From NCBI GenBank assembly GCA_023475715.1, contig JAMCVO010000437.1, forward strand, positions 1 to 15,653: a DNA stretch of 15,653 nt, read 5' to 3'. Shown here one piece after another: positions 1 to 7,727 of the stretch. Position numbers and translations under genes: made by a program. The DNA is from Actinomycetota bacterium (GTDB taxonomy: Bacteria; Actinomycetota; Humimicrobiia; Humimicrobiales; Humimicrobiaceae). Within the stretch, counting starts at the first letter, position 1; every line of letters begins with the position of its first letter. Under the pieces are notes generated by a model, which made no database searches, was not told the origin of the DNA, and saw only the letters and a program-made list of their open reading frames with translations.

Positions 1-423
1 AAACCATCAGAAGTATTCAGCTGCATTTATGAAAATGAGCCATATGGCAGATTTAAACTTATCGAGCTTGCAATAAATAGGATGAAACTGGTTAAATCTA
101 AAAAGCTTATTTATTCATACTTGCTCCGGAAGGATTTTGAAACATTAAACTTACCTTTTTCCGCTCATGATGGCGTAATAGAATTATTAAGAAGTGCTTC
201 AGATGCAAAGATTGCTGTACTTTTCAAACAAATAGCAAAGGGTAATTTTAAAGTTAGCTTGCGTTCGGCAGAAAGCTGTTATAATGTAGCAGAAATTGCT
301 GCAAAATTTGGAGGAGGAGGGCACAGGATGGCTTCAGCTTATGCTCAGAAAGGCAGCCTGGAAGAAGTAATAGCAAACCTTGTAAATGTGGTTAACCTGA
401 AGATTATCAGGCAGGAAAATTAG
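1..423 (+). CDS. nrnA: DHH/DHHA1 phosphoesterase, NrnA-type nanoRNase/pAp phosphatase (C-terminal part)
   Basis: The gene enters from the left edge: the frame is open from base 1 with no start codon at the edge, so the 5' end, including the catalytic DHH domain, lies outside the window. The visible 140 residues are the C-terminal DHHA1 substrate-binding domain. Its signature FGGGGHRMASAY is encoded at about 307-342, and the Gly-rich loop followed by His is what DHHA1 domains use to hold the substrate. Family members degrade 2-5 nt RNA fragments and dephosphorylate pAp (established for Bacillus NrnA). Position just before truB-ribF-rpsO fits NrnA, which commonly sits between rbfA and truB. The stop is followed 6 nt later by the truB start, so co-transcription is likely. 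The ATG at 82 is internal and should not be taken as the start. Another DHH subfamily is possible because the DHH motif is not visible. Confidence 0.88.
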   Translation, partial: KPSEVFSCIYENEPYGRFKLIELAINRMKLVKSKKLIYSYLLRKDFETLNLPFSAHDGVIELLRSASDAKIAVLFKQIAKGNFKVSLRSAESCYNVAEIAAKFGGGGHRMASAYAQKGSLEEVIANLVNVVNLKIIRQEN

Positions 424-429
424 CTTAAA

Positions 430-1141
430 ATGGCAACTCTTAACAAATCTAAAATATTGGAAAATTTTAATGGGATAATTCTTGTCAATAAAAAGAGTGG
501 TATCACATCCTTTGGAGTCATAAAAAAAATGCGCCGGATTTTTTTTTAAATAAAATTGGTCACACAGGAACACTTGACCCAAATGCTGAAGGGCTTTTAA
601 TAGTTTTAATCAATAAGGCAACAAAGCTAAGTAATCATTTTTTATCTCTTGATAAAGATTATATTGCAAAGTTCAAGCTTGGAATTGAAACCGAAACATG
701 GGATACGGAAGGAAAGATAATCAGAGAGGCAAGTTTGCAGGGAATTAACGAGGAGATACTTCTAAAAACTGTTAAGTCTCTCGAAGGTGATTTCAATCAG
801 GTTCCTCCGATTTTTTCTGCAAAAAAAATAAAAGGTAAACCAGCATATGCTTATGCGAGGGAAAAAAAGGAAATTACGCTTGAAGCTAAGATTGTTAAAA
901 TCTATAATATTGATTTTATATCATTTGACGGTGAAAATGCTGTAATAAAAATAAATTGCAGCTCCGGGACATACGTAAAACTTTCCCCTGATTATCATTA
1001 CTCAGAACCAGAATAGGTTCCTATGATATTTCGGAAAGTTTGACTCTCGATGACCTTGAAAAAAATGCTTATGATGAAAATTTTTTCAGGCTTTATGAAA
1101 AGAGCATTAAATCAATGGATAATTTTTCAGGTAAAATTTAA
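430..1141 (+). pseudogene. truB: tRNA pseudouridine(55) synthase TruB, interrupted by two frame changes
   Basis: TruB makes the universal pseudouridine 55 in the tRNA T-loop. The reading starts at ATG 430 with a TruB-like N-terminus (GIILVNKKSGITSFGV), but stops at TAA 547-549 right after a run of nine T (539-547). One base back, the frame continues without stops from 546 with the catalytic motif GHTGTLDPNAEGLL (Asp codon 576-578), the KDYIAKFKLG strand, the PPIFSAKKIKGKPAYAYAR block and CSSGTYVK. That frame ends at TAG 1014-1016. The remaining C-terminus (LSLLRTRIGSYDIS, then LTLDDLEKNAYDE) is in a third frame from about 992 to TAA 1139-1141. At the second break roughly ten residues corresponding to the conserved DLGxxLGxxA segment are missing, so this is a deletion and not only a frame slip. 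Everything else is well preserved, so the lesions are recent or are sequence/assembly errors. Translation starting at TTG 735 would lack the catalytic Asp. No strong ribosome binding site is seen before 430. Confidence 0.85.
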
Positions 1142-1153
1142 ATATTTTAAGAT

Positions 1154-2110
1154 TTGAGTAAATTAATAAAACTCGAAAAATTAAAAAGCGGATTAATAAA
1201 AGATGCCGTGGTGGTAATTGGCTTTTTTGATGGCGTTCACATCGGGCACAAGAAAATTATCTGTTTATGTGTGGATAGGGCCAGGGAAACCAAAGGTACC
1301 AGCGTGGTTTTTACTTTTGATAAGCCGCCGCTTAATATTTTAAAGAAAAGTATGCATAAAAAGTTAATTACTTCTTATGCAGATAAGATTAAGCTCATAA
1401 AGGAATTGGGTGTAGATTTAATAGTTACGGCAAAATTTGATTCAAATTTTTCAAGAATTGAACCTGAGGAGTTTTGCAGCAAAATACTTATTGATAAGTT
1501 CAATATACAAGAGTTGTTTATTGGAGAAGATTTTAAATTTGGCAACAGAGCTAGCGGAGATACAAATTTTTTAAAAAATTTTTTTAGATCCAGTGATGTT
1601 AAAGTGAATATTGTTCCTATCTTAAGGATCGGAGGTATTCCCGTAACCAGCACTACAATAAGAAAGTTCTACAGCGAGGGACGTATTGAAAAAATTATAA
1701 CTTTTTTAGGCAGACTTCCTTCAATCACGGGAGTAGTATTGCATGGAGACGGGAGAGGAAGAGCGATAGGATTTCCAACAGCAAATATTGATGTTTTTGA
1801 AGAATTCGTTACACCAAATGATGGAGTATATCTGGGATATGTAAATATATTAGATAAGAAATTTAAAAATGATGGGCTTCCTTCGATGATGAATATTGGT
1901 TCAAATCCAACATTTAAAGGAAAAAGGAAATGGATTGAAAGCCATATAATTAATTTTAATGAAGAAATATACGGATGCAGTATTAAAGTATCCTTTTTAA
2001 AAAAGCTGAGAGATGAAATATCATTTAAAAATCAGAAAGAGCTTATCAGTCAGATAAAAAAGGATATAAATTATGCTCAAAATTATGATTTCGATAATAT
2101 TGTAACTTAA
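1154..2110 (+). CDS. ribF: Bifunctional riboflavin kinase / FAD synthetase RibF
   Basis: The protein converts riboflavin to FMN and then FAD in the cytoplasm. The 318 residues match the usual ~310-residue length. The N-terminal adenylyltransferase domain (about 18-185) carries FFDGVHIGH (residues 24-32), the nucleotidyl-transferase HxGH motif, and a TSTTIR segment (165-170) in place of the family's SSTxIR. The C-terminal riboflavin kinase domain (about 190-310) shows GRGRAIGFPTAN (200-211), NDGVYLGYV, MMNIGSNPTF, and Glu262 in the ESHIINF strand, the position of the kinase catalytic base. The start is TTG 1154, chosen because it gives the usual short N-terminus before the first beta strand. 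There is no obvious Shine-Dalgarno, and the gene begins 12 nt after the end of truB, so expression may depend on coupling to upstream translation. Function is certain; the exact start is less so. Confidence 0.95.
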   Translation: MSKLIKLEKLKSGLIKDAVVVIGFFDGVHIGHKKIICLCVDRARETKGTSVVFTFDKPPLNILKKSMHKKLITSYADKIKLIKELGVDLIVTAKFDSNFSRIEPEEFCSKILIDKFNIQELFIGEDFKFGNRASGDTNFLKNFFRSSDVKVNIVPILRIGGIPVTSTTIRKFYSEGRIEKIITFLGRLPSITGVVLHGDGRGRAIGFPTANIDVFEEFVTPNDGVYLGYVNILDKKFKNDGLPSMMNIGSNPTFKGKRKWIESHIINFNEEIYGCSIKVSFLKKLRDEISFKNQKELISQIKKDINYAQNYDFDNIVT

Positions 2111-2114
2111 TTGT

Positions 2115-2153
2115 ATTTGTATAGCAGTTATGATAAATTATCTAGGTACAAAT
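2115..2153 (+). promoter_or_regulatory. Possible hairpin in rpsO leader
   Basis: The 70-nt gap between ribF and rpsO contains a perfect 7-bp inverted repeat, ATTTGTA (2115-2121) with TACAAAT (2147-2153). Inside it is a smaller GATA/TATC pairing (2132-2135 with 2139-2142). S15 is known to repress its own mRNA in several bacteria through lineage-specific leader structures, so a structured element just ahead of the rpsO ribosome binding site is plausible. The stem is AT-rich and could arise by chance. Confidence 0.25.
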
Positions 2154-2163
2154 TAAATGAACT

Positions 2164-2170
2164 GGAGGTG
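2164..2170 (+). promoter_or_regulatory. Shine-Dalgarno GGAGGTG of rpsO
   Basis: GGAGGTG lies 10 nt before TTG 2181 and 16 nt before the next in-frame TTG at 2187. An in-frame TGA lies at 2169-2171. Together these fix the rpsO start at TTG 2181. Confidence 0.8.
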
Positions 2171-2180
2171 ACAGGTAGAG

Positions 2181-2450
2181 TTGACTTTGTTGAAAGAAGA
2201 TAAACAGAATATAATTGAAAAATTTAAAATTCACGAAAGCGATACTGGTTCAGCAGCAGTGCAGATAGCATTGATAACTACGAGAATTAACATACTGAAC
2301 GAGCATCTGAAAATCAATAATAAAGATCATCATTCCCGAAGAGGTCTTGTTATGTTGGTTGGTAAAAGAAAAAGACTTCTTGAGTATATAAAGAAAAATG
2401 ATTTAAATAGCTATAAGAAGTTAATAAAAGAATTAGGACTCAGAAAATAA
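2181..2450 (+). CDS. rpsO: 30S ribosomal protein S15
   Basis: S15 is a primary-binding small-subunit protein that contacts the central domain of 16S rRNA. The 89-residue product is exactly the family length. It shows the hallmark [20 protein letters not shown] helix (about residues 23-42), DHHSRRGL (about 49-56), and the C-terminal [15 protein letters not shown] and LIKELGLRK segments. The start codon is TTG, preceded by a strong GGAGGTG. It is followed 48 nt later by pnp, the widely conserved rpsO-pnp pair. No convincing terminator separates the two genes, so read-through is expected. Confidence 0.97.
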   Translation: MTLLKEDKQNIIEKFKIHESDTGSAAVQIALITTRINILNEHLKINNKDHHSRRGLVMLVGKRKRLLEYIKKNDLNSYKKLIKELGLRK

Positions 2451-2480
2451 ATTCGGGTTATTTTATGAGCAGGCAAACCA

Positions 2481-2487
2481 GGGAGGT
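2481..2487 (+). promoter_or_regulatory. Shine-Dalgarno GGGAGGT of pnp
   Basis: GGGAGGT lies 11 nt before TTG 2499. An in-frame TAA at 2496-2498 immediately precedes that TTG, so no longer start is possible and TTG 2499 is forced as the first available codon. Confidence 0.8.
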
Positions 2488-2498
2488 TGTTATAATAA

Positions 2499-4670
2499 TT
2501 GTCTAATAATAATGTTAATAAAGGGATTGTTCACAGTTTTGAAATAGGGAAGCAAGAGGTCAGGTTTTCAACTGGAAAGCTGGCAAAACAGGCAAATGGT
2601 TCAGTGCTTATCGAATGTGGAGGCAATGGAATTCTTATTACTTCTACCATGGGTGAAGCTTTTAAGGAGGATATAGATTATTTTCCGCTTGTCGTAGATG
2701 TAGAAGAAAGGATGTATGCAGCAGGTAAAATACCCGGAGGTTTCTTTAAACGTGAAGGAAAAGCTACTGATAAAGCGATTTTAATATCAAGGCTGACTGA
2801 CAGGCCGCTTCGTCCTGTTTTTGATAAAAATTTAAGAAATGAGGTTCAAATCGTAGCAACGGTACTTTCTGTTGATCAAAAAAATCCATACGATGTTCTG
2901 GTAATGAACGGAGCGTCATGTGCCGTCTGCATATCAGATATACCATTTGCGGAACCTGTTGGAGCCGTAAGAGTCGGCAGGATAGACGATACCTGGGTTA
3001 TTAATCCCAATTATGATGAGCTTAAACGAAGCGTCATTGATATTGTTGTTGCAGGTACGGAAAATGCAATTTTAATGGTTGAAGCCAAGGGGCGTGAAGC
3101 AAGTGAAGAAATAGTAATTGAGTCAATAGAAGTTGCAATTCCGGAAATTTTAAAGATTATCGATGCACAGAAGAAATTTAGGGAACTTTCAGGATTGGCA
3201 AAAAAAGAATTATCAAAATTTGCTTTAAATCAAAACGTTTATAAAAGAGTAGCTGAGCTGGCAGAGTCCAGGATAAATGAAAAACTTAATAGTGTGCTTG
3301 AATTTTCACTTAAAGATAATAAAGAAGAGCTGCTTGATAACAGCAAGAGAGGGTATATTTCCGATGAGCTTAAAATTATAAGCAACGAAGTGACCGAGCT
3401 GTTAACTGCTGAATTTCCTGATGATAAAATAAGTATAGATCTTTCATTAAAAGAGCTCGAAAGAGATTTGGTTCGCAAGTTAATTCTGGAGAAAAATATC
3501 AGGCCTGACGGCAGAAAGCCTGATGAAATAAGAAAAATTACCTGCGAAGTCGGTCTTTTTCCCAACACTACACATGGCACAGGCCTTTTTACAAGAGGCA
3601 AAACACAGGCTCTAACCATTTTGGCTTTAGGTTCCATAAAGGAATCTCAGAAACTTGACAGTCTTGAATCTGAAGAATTTAAAAGATTTATGCATCATTA
3701 TAATTTCGCTCCATTTAGTACAGGAGATACTGGCCCAATGAGAGGACCAAAAAGAAGGGAAATCGGTCATGGCGCTCTTGCGGAACGTGCCTTGGATGCA
3801 ATGATTCCTGACGAGGATAAATTTCCATATTCACTGAGACTTGTTTCTGAAATACTGGAATCCAATGGTTCAACATCCATGGCAAGTGTCTGCGGAAGCA
3901 CCTTGGCGCTTATGGATGCAGGGGTACCAATTCTAAGCCCGGTTTCAGGCATTGCCATGGGACTGGTAAAAGGGCAGAATAGTGAATTTGTGGTATTGTC
4001 AGATATCCAGGGAATAGAAGATTTTTACGGGGACATGGACTTTAAAGTTGCCGGAACAAAAAACGGTATAACTGCACTCCAAATGGATATGAAAACCAAA
4101 GGGATTGAAATAGATATTCTTAAAAAAGCGCTGTATCAGGCTAAAGACGGCAGGTTATTCATTCTTGATAAAATGCTTGAAACATTACCGGCACCCAGGG
4201 AAAGTCTTTCAAAAATTGCCCCGAAGATTACATCTTTTAAAATACCCAAAGATAAAATCGGGGAAATAATAGGTCCAGGAGGTAAGAATATAAAGGCGCT
4301 TAAAGAAGAATTTAGTCTTGATGAAATTGATATTACTGATTCCAATGGTGAAGGATTGATATCAATTACATGCAATGATGCGCATAATATAGAACTTGCC
4401 AGAAATAAGATTGAAGCGATGCTCAAAGGTTTTGATGATATTAATGTCGGTGATGAATTTATAGGAACGGTTGTCGGTATTACAAGTTATGGTGCATTCG
4501 TTAATATAATACCAGGAATTGACGGGCTTCTGCATATATCAAAGATAGCAAATCAGAGGGTAAATAAAGTAGAGGATTTCCTGGGCATGGGTGAAAAAAT
4601 AGCAGTAAGAGTATGCAATATTGATAAAAGGGATAGAAAGTTATCTCTTGAAAGATCAGACTTAGAATAA
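2499..4670 (+). CDS. pnp: Polyribonucleotide nucleotidyltransferase (PNPase)
   Basis: PNPase is a trimeric 3'-5' phosphorolytic exonuclease of mRNA decay. The 723 residues cover the complete family architecture: first RNase PH-like domain (about 15-145), an all-helical linker (about 240-320), second RNase PH-like domain (about 335-550), a KH domain (about 575-635, with IGEIIGPGGKNIK) and an S1 domain (about 645-720, with GTVVGITSYGAFVNI). The active-site stretch IEDFYGDMDFKVAG carries Asp508 and Asp514, matching the catalytic Asp pair of E. coli PNPase, and MASVCGSTLALMDAGVP is also conserved. It follows rpsO and is separated from the M16 peptidase by a very short gap. No RNase III-like leader hairpin was evident. 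Nothing suggests loss of function. Confidence 0.97.
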   Translation: MSNNNVNKGIVHSFEIGKQEVRFSTGKLAKQANGSVLIECGGNGILITSTMGEAFKEDIDYFPLVVDVEERMYAAGKIPGGFFKREGKATDKAILISRLTDRPLRPVFDKNLRNEVQIVATVLSVDQKNPYDVLVMNGASCAVCISDIPFAEPVGAVRVGRIDDTWVINPNYDELKRSVIDIVVAGTENAILMVEAKGREASEEIVIESIEVAIPEILKIIDAQKKFRELSGLAKKELSKFALNQNVYKRVAELAESRINEKLNSVLEFSLKDNKEELLDNSKRGYISDELKIISNEVTELLTAEFPDDKISIDLSLKELERDLVRKLILEKNIRPDGRKPDEIRKITCEVGLFPNTTHGTGLFTRGKTQALTILALGSIKESQKLDSLESEEFKRFMHHYNFAPFSTGDTGPMRGPKRREIGHGALAERALDAMIPDEDKFPYSLRLVSEILESNGSTSMASVCGSTLALMDAGVPILSPVSGIAMGLVKGQNSEFVVLSDIQGIEDFYGDMDFKVAGTKNGITALQMDMKTKGIEIDILKKALYQAKDGRLFILDKMLETLPAPRESLSKIAPKITSFKIPKDKIGEIIGPGGKNIKALKEEFSLDEIDITDSNGEGLISITCNDAHNIELARNKIEAMLKGFDDINVGDEFIGTVVGITSYGAFVNIIPGIDGLLHISKIANQRVNKVEDFLGMGEKIAVRVCNIDKRDRKLSLERSDLE

Positions 4671-4676
4671 GAGAGG
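4670..4676 (+). promoter_or_regulatory. Shine-Dalgarno AGAGAGG ahead of the M16 peptidase
   Basis: AGAGAGG overlaps the last base of the pnp stop codon and lies 11 nt before ATA 4688, the same spacing as the pnp site before its TTG. It is the only good ribosome binding site near the M16 N-terminus and points to 4688 as the initiation site. Confidence 0.5.
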
Positions 4677-4687
4677 TTAAAAATAAA

Positions 4688-5968
4688 ATAGGACCATCTA
4701 AAACTTTCAAATTTGAAGATTATGAAATAACCGAGCTTGAAAACGGCCTGAAAATAATCAGCGAAGATATCCCGCACTTTAGATCTATTTCTCTTGGATT
4801 CTGGGTACAGGCAGGCTCACGCAATGAAAACAATTCAAATAACGGAATCACCCATCTTATAGAACACCTGCTTTTTAAAGGAACCAAAAAAAGAACCTAC
4901 AGGGATATTGCTATTGCTTTTGATTCGCTTGGTGCAGAATTCAATGCTTTTACGGACAAGGAAAACAGTTGTTTTTATGCCGACTTTATAGATACACATA
5001 TTGGACAATGTCTGGAACTTTTATTTGATGTAATAACAAATCCTTCATTCCTGATTAAAAATATTAAACTTGAAAAGAAAGTCATTCTTGAAGAAATAAA
5101 AATGGTGAAGGATAATCCTTCCGATAATATTTTTAATTATTTCTATGAAACAATTTTCTCCGGACACCCTCTGAGTCTGTCAATATTAGGTACGAGAAAA
5201 TCTCTCAGCAGTTTGGGTGCGAATCAAATAAGCAGTTTTTTTACTGATAATTTCAATCTGGGAGGGGTGGTCATTTCTGCGGCGGGAAATATAAAACATA
5301 AAGACCTTGTAGAAAAAGTAAAACAGAATATTTTAGGGCTCAAAGAAAAGAAATTTTTTCCAAAAGAACCTGCCCCTATCCTGCTGCCCCGGCCAACGAA
5401 TATGAAGAAAACATATAAAGGCAATACAGAAGCGAGCCATATATGTTACGGAGGGCTCGGATGTAACAGGTTAAGCAGTGACAGGTTTGGCCTATCCTTA
5501 CTTCTTAATATACTTGGAGGCAGCATGAGCAGCAGGTTATTTCAGAAAGTAAGGGAAGAAAAGGGGTTGTCTTATACAATTTTTGCCAGTGGAACCCACT
5601 ATATCGATACTGGTTTGATAGCTATTTATGCAGCTGCTTCGCCTAACAATGTATATAAGGTCCTTGACCTTATAAAAAATGAAATTTCTGATATAAAATT
5701 AAACGGAATCAAAAAGGATGAGCTGGAAATAGCTAAGGAGAACACCAAAGGAAACATAGTCTTAGGAGTAGAAGATATAAGCTCAAGGATGTTCCGCCTG
5801 GGTAAGGCATTGCTGATAGATGGAAAAGTATCCTCAATCGATGAAATATTGAAAAAAATCGACAAGGTGAAGCTTGATGATATTGACGATATCGTGCACA
5901 AATATTTCCAAACTGATAAAATGAATCTGGTAATTGTAGGAAAAACATCTAACGGGAGGCCAAGATGA
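4688..5968 (+). CDS. M16 family zinc peptidase (processing-peptidase-like), start codon apparently ATA
   Basis: From 4688 the product is 426 residues, the normal length for the short bacterial M16B peptidases related to mitochondrial processing peptidase. The inverted zinc motif HLIEH is at residues 56-60 (codons 4853-4867). The third zinc ligand is expected about 76 residues later and falls on the Glu pair of VILEEIKM (135-136). The C-terminal half has the usual GGSMSSRLFQKVREEKGLSY and an R/Y-type substrate-binding block, and no stop interrupts the frame. Between the preceding in-frame TGA (4649-4651) and ATG 5102 there is no ATG, GTG or TTG. ATG 5102 lies after the zinc ligands and cannot be the real start. 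ATA 4688 has a well-spaced AGAGAGG and gives the expected short N-terminus. Alternatives are an assembly error (ATG read as ATA) or another weak start such as CTG within the first strand. The gene overlaps dapB by ATGA. The physiological substrate is unknown; the position beside pnp and dapB is common for this family. Confidence 0.87.
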   Translation: MGPSKTFKFEDYEITELENGLKIISEDIPHFRSISLGFWVQAGSRNENNSNNGITHLIEHLLFKGTKKRTYRDIAIAFDSLGAEFNAFTDKENSCFYADFIDTHIGQCLELLFDVITNPSFLIKNIKLEKKVILEEIKMVKDNPSDNIFNYFYETIFSGHPLSLSILGTRKSLSSLGANQISSFFTDNFNLGGVVISAAGNIKHKDLVEKVKQNILGLKEKKFFPKEPAPILLPRPTNMKKTYKGNTEASHICYGGLGCNRLSSDRFGLSLLLNILGGSMSSRLFQKVREEKGLSYTIFASGTHYIDTGLIAIYAAASPNNVYKVLDLIKNEISDIKLNGIKKDELEIAKENTKGNIVLGVEDISSRMFRLGKALLIDGKVSSIDEILKKIDKVKLDDIDDIVHKYFQTDKMNLVIVGKTSNGRPR

Positions 5969-6762
5969 AGAAAATAGCCATGTTTGGTATTTGCGGAAAA
6001 ATGGGAACTTCCATGACAAAAGAATTGCTTAAGGAAGAGGACCTGGAGGTTGTTTGCGGTTTTGATAAATTAAATACCGAAAAAGACATGGGTTATATCC
6101 TGGGAATCGGCGAAAATGATAAAAAAATTTTTAACAGATACGAAGAAGTAAGGAACTTAAATCCTGATCTTATCGTTGATTTTACTAATGCCGAAGCTGC
6201 TTCGGCAACAGTTACCTGGGCCCTGGATGAAGGAATGGACATTATTGTCGGCACGACAGGTTTTAAAAAAGATGAACTTGTAAAAATAGAGAAAAGAGCA
6301 AATAAATCTTCAAGCAAGGTTTTTATTGTTCCTAATTTTTCAATAGGTGCAGTATTGATGATTAAAATATCACAAATGATTGCAAAATATTTTGACGGCT
6401 GTGAGATTATTGAGCTTCATCATGATAAGAAAAAAGATGCACCTTCGGGAACTTCAATATCTACGGCACAGCAAATTTCACAAGCCAAAGAATTTAATTC
6501 AGCCAGATTAAAAGATGGTGAAATAGAGACAACGGCCGGCAGCAGAGGAGCTTTTTCTGATGGTATTCATATACATAGCATCAGGCTGCCAGGCCTCCTG
6601 GCGCATCAGAATGTAATATTTGGGACTTGCGGCCAGACACTATCGATAAAGCATGACAGTATTGACAGGTCATCTTTTTATCCCGGCCTGCTTCTGGCAA
6701 TAAGAAAAATAAATGAATTGCCGAATTATACTTATGGATTAGATAAGATTTTAGATTTATAA
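5965..6762 (+). CDS. dapB: 4-hydroxy-tetrahydrodipicolinate reductase DapB
   Basis: DapB performs the NAD(P)H-dependent reduction that yields tetrahydrodipicolinate in the diaminopimelate/lysine pathway, supplying cell-wall precursor and lysine. The 265 residues are full length. The N-terminal Rossmann domain opens with MFGICGKMG (GxxGxMG, residues 8-14), then VDFTNAEA and GTTGF. The signature ELHHDKKKDAPSGTS (150-164) carries His152 and Lys156, which align with the catalytic His and Lys of E. coli DapB. The segment AGSRGAFSDGIHIHSIRLPG corresponds to the substrate-binding C-terminal region; AGSRGAF departs somewhat from the usual R-G sequence. The ATG start is preceded by GGGAGG (5954-5959) and overlaps the M16 stop as ATGA, implying translational coupling. 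dapA follows after 58 nt. Confidence 0.96.
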   Translation: MKKIAMFGICGKMGTSMTKELLKEEDLEVVCGFDKLNTEKDMGYILGIGENDKKIFNRYEEVRNLNPDLIVDFTNAEAASATVTWALDEGMDIIVGTTGFKKDELVKIEKRANKSSSKVFIVPNFSIGAVLMIKISQMIAKYFDGCEIIELHHDKKKDAPSGTSISTAQQISQAKEFNSARLKDGEIETTAGSRGAFSDGIHIHSIRLPGLLAHQNVIFGTCGQTLSIKHDSIDRSSFYPGLLLAIRKINELPNYTYGLDKILDL

Positions 6763-6807
6763 TTTTTTTAATTATTTTTACAATTTATTAGCGTAGTTTT
6801 TAAAAAT

Positions 6808-6816
6808 AGGGAGGTG
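6808..6816 (+). promoter_or_regulatory. Shine-Dalgarno AGGGAGGTG of dapA
   Basis: A near-perfect anti-16S complement ends 4 nt before TTG 6821 (core GGAGG 6810-6814, 6 nt spacing). It supports TTG as the dapA start rather than a later ATG. Confidence 0.75.
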
Positions 6817-6820
6817 CAAA

Positions 6821-7702
6821 TTGATTTTTGGTGAGCTTATTACCGCAATGGTTACGCCATTTGATAAGAATTATAATCTTGATCAGGATGCAGCTTTAAA
6901 GATGATGGAGCATCTGGTAAAAAACGGAAGTGATGGAATTTTAATTTCAGGAACCACTGGTGAATCACCTACGCTTGATGATGAAGAAAAGATCAAGTTA
7001 TTTAAACTTGCAGTTAAGAATTTTAAAAATAAGACCAAAATACTGGCAGGGACCGGAACCTATGATACAAAACATTCCGTGGAACTTTCAAAAGAGGCAG
7101 AAAAAATTGGTGTTGATGGTTTGCTGCTTGTAACCCCATACTATAATAAACCAAATCAATTTGGGTTATTTAAGCATTTTGAAAAAATAGCCGGTTCAGT
7201 AAAGATTCCTGTAATTCTATATAATGTACCTTCCAGGACATCCTGCAATATCAGTGCAAAAACATGTATTGAGCTGTCAAATATAGAGAATATTATAGGC
7301 ATAAAAGAAGCAAGCGGTGACTTTAAGCAGATAGCAGAGATAATAAGGGGAACCGGAGAAGACTTTATTGTTTACAGCGGAAATGATGGAGATACGCTGC
7401 CCATGCTTTCACTTGGTGCCTACGGCGTTATAAGCGTAGCATCCCATATAGTGGGTAACGAAATTAAAAGGATGATTTCAAGTTTTAAAAATGGTAAAGT
7501 TACAGAAGCTGCAAGGCTGCATAACTATCTGCTTGATATTTTCTACGGGATATTTATCACTACAAGTCCGATACCTATTAAAGAAGCACTCAATCTCTCT
7601 GGTGTATATGCGGGCCCGACAAGGTTGCCGCTTTGTGCAATGGGTGAAGAAGAGCTTGCGGCTTTTAAGAAGATACTGTCAAAATATAATATAATAAAAT
7701 AA
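6821..7702 (+). CDS. dapA: 4-hydroxy-tetrahydrodipicolinate synthase DapA
   Basis: DapA condenses pyruvate with aspartate semialdehyde, the first committed step of diaminopimelate and lysine synthesis. The 293 residues form the standard class I aldolase TIM barrel. Visible active-site elements are GTTGES (44-49, with Thr45/Thr46), Tyr134 in ILYNVPSRT, Arg139 of the same segment, and the Schiff-base Lys162 in GIKEASGD. This set separates true DapA from most other members of the superfamily, and the neighbouring dapB supports the call. The start is TTG with a strong ribosome binding site. The 58-nt gap after dapB is T-rich; I see no convincing promoter or terminator there. Confidence 0.95.
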   Translation: MIFGELITAMVTPFDKNYNLDQDAALKMMEHLVKNGSDGILISGTTGESPTLDDEEKIKLFKLAVKNFKNKTKILAGTGTYDTKHSVELSKEAEKIGVDGLLLVTPYYNKPNQFGLFKHFEKIAGSVKIPVILYNVPSRTSCNISAKTCIELSNIENIIGIKEASGDFKQIAEIIRGTGEDFIVYSGNDGDTLPMLSLGAYGVISVASHIVGNEIKRMISSFKNGKVTEAARLHNYLLDIFYGIFITTSPIPIKEALNLSGVYAGPTRLPLCAMGEEELAAFKKILSKYNIIK

Positions 7703-7727
7703 AGAAAATAAATTAGCAGACTAAAAC

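Noticed and set aside
735..1016. Separate short gene starting at TTG 735
   Set aside because: It is the middle of truB; the same frame continues upstream through the catalytic GHTGTLDP motif to 546, so it is a fragment of the broken gene.
5102..5968. M16 peptidase starting at ATG 5102
   Set aside because: That ATG lies downstream of the zinc motif HLIEH and the third zinc ligand; the frame is open and clearly homologous upstream to at least 4688.
6763..6820. Promoter in the dapB-dapA gap (TTTACA 6777-6782 with TTAAAA 6800-6805)
   Set aside because: The -10 match is poor and the start point would fall on the ribosome binding site; the T-rich gap is more simply an operon spacer.
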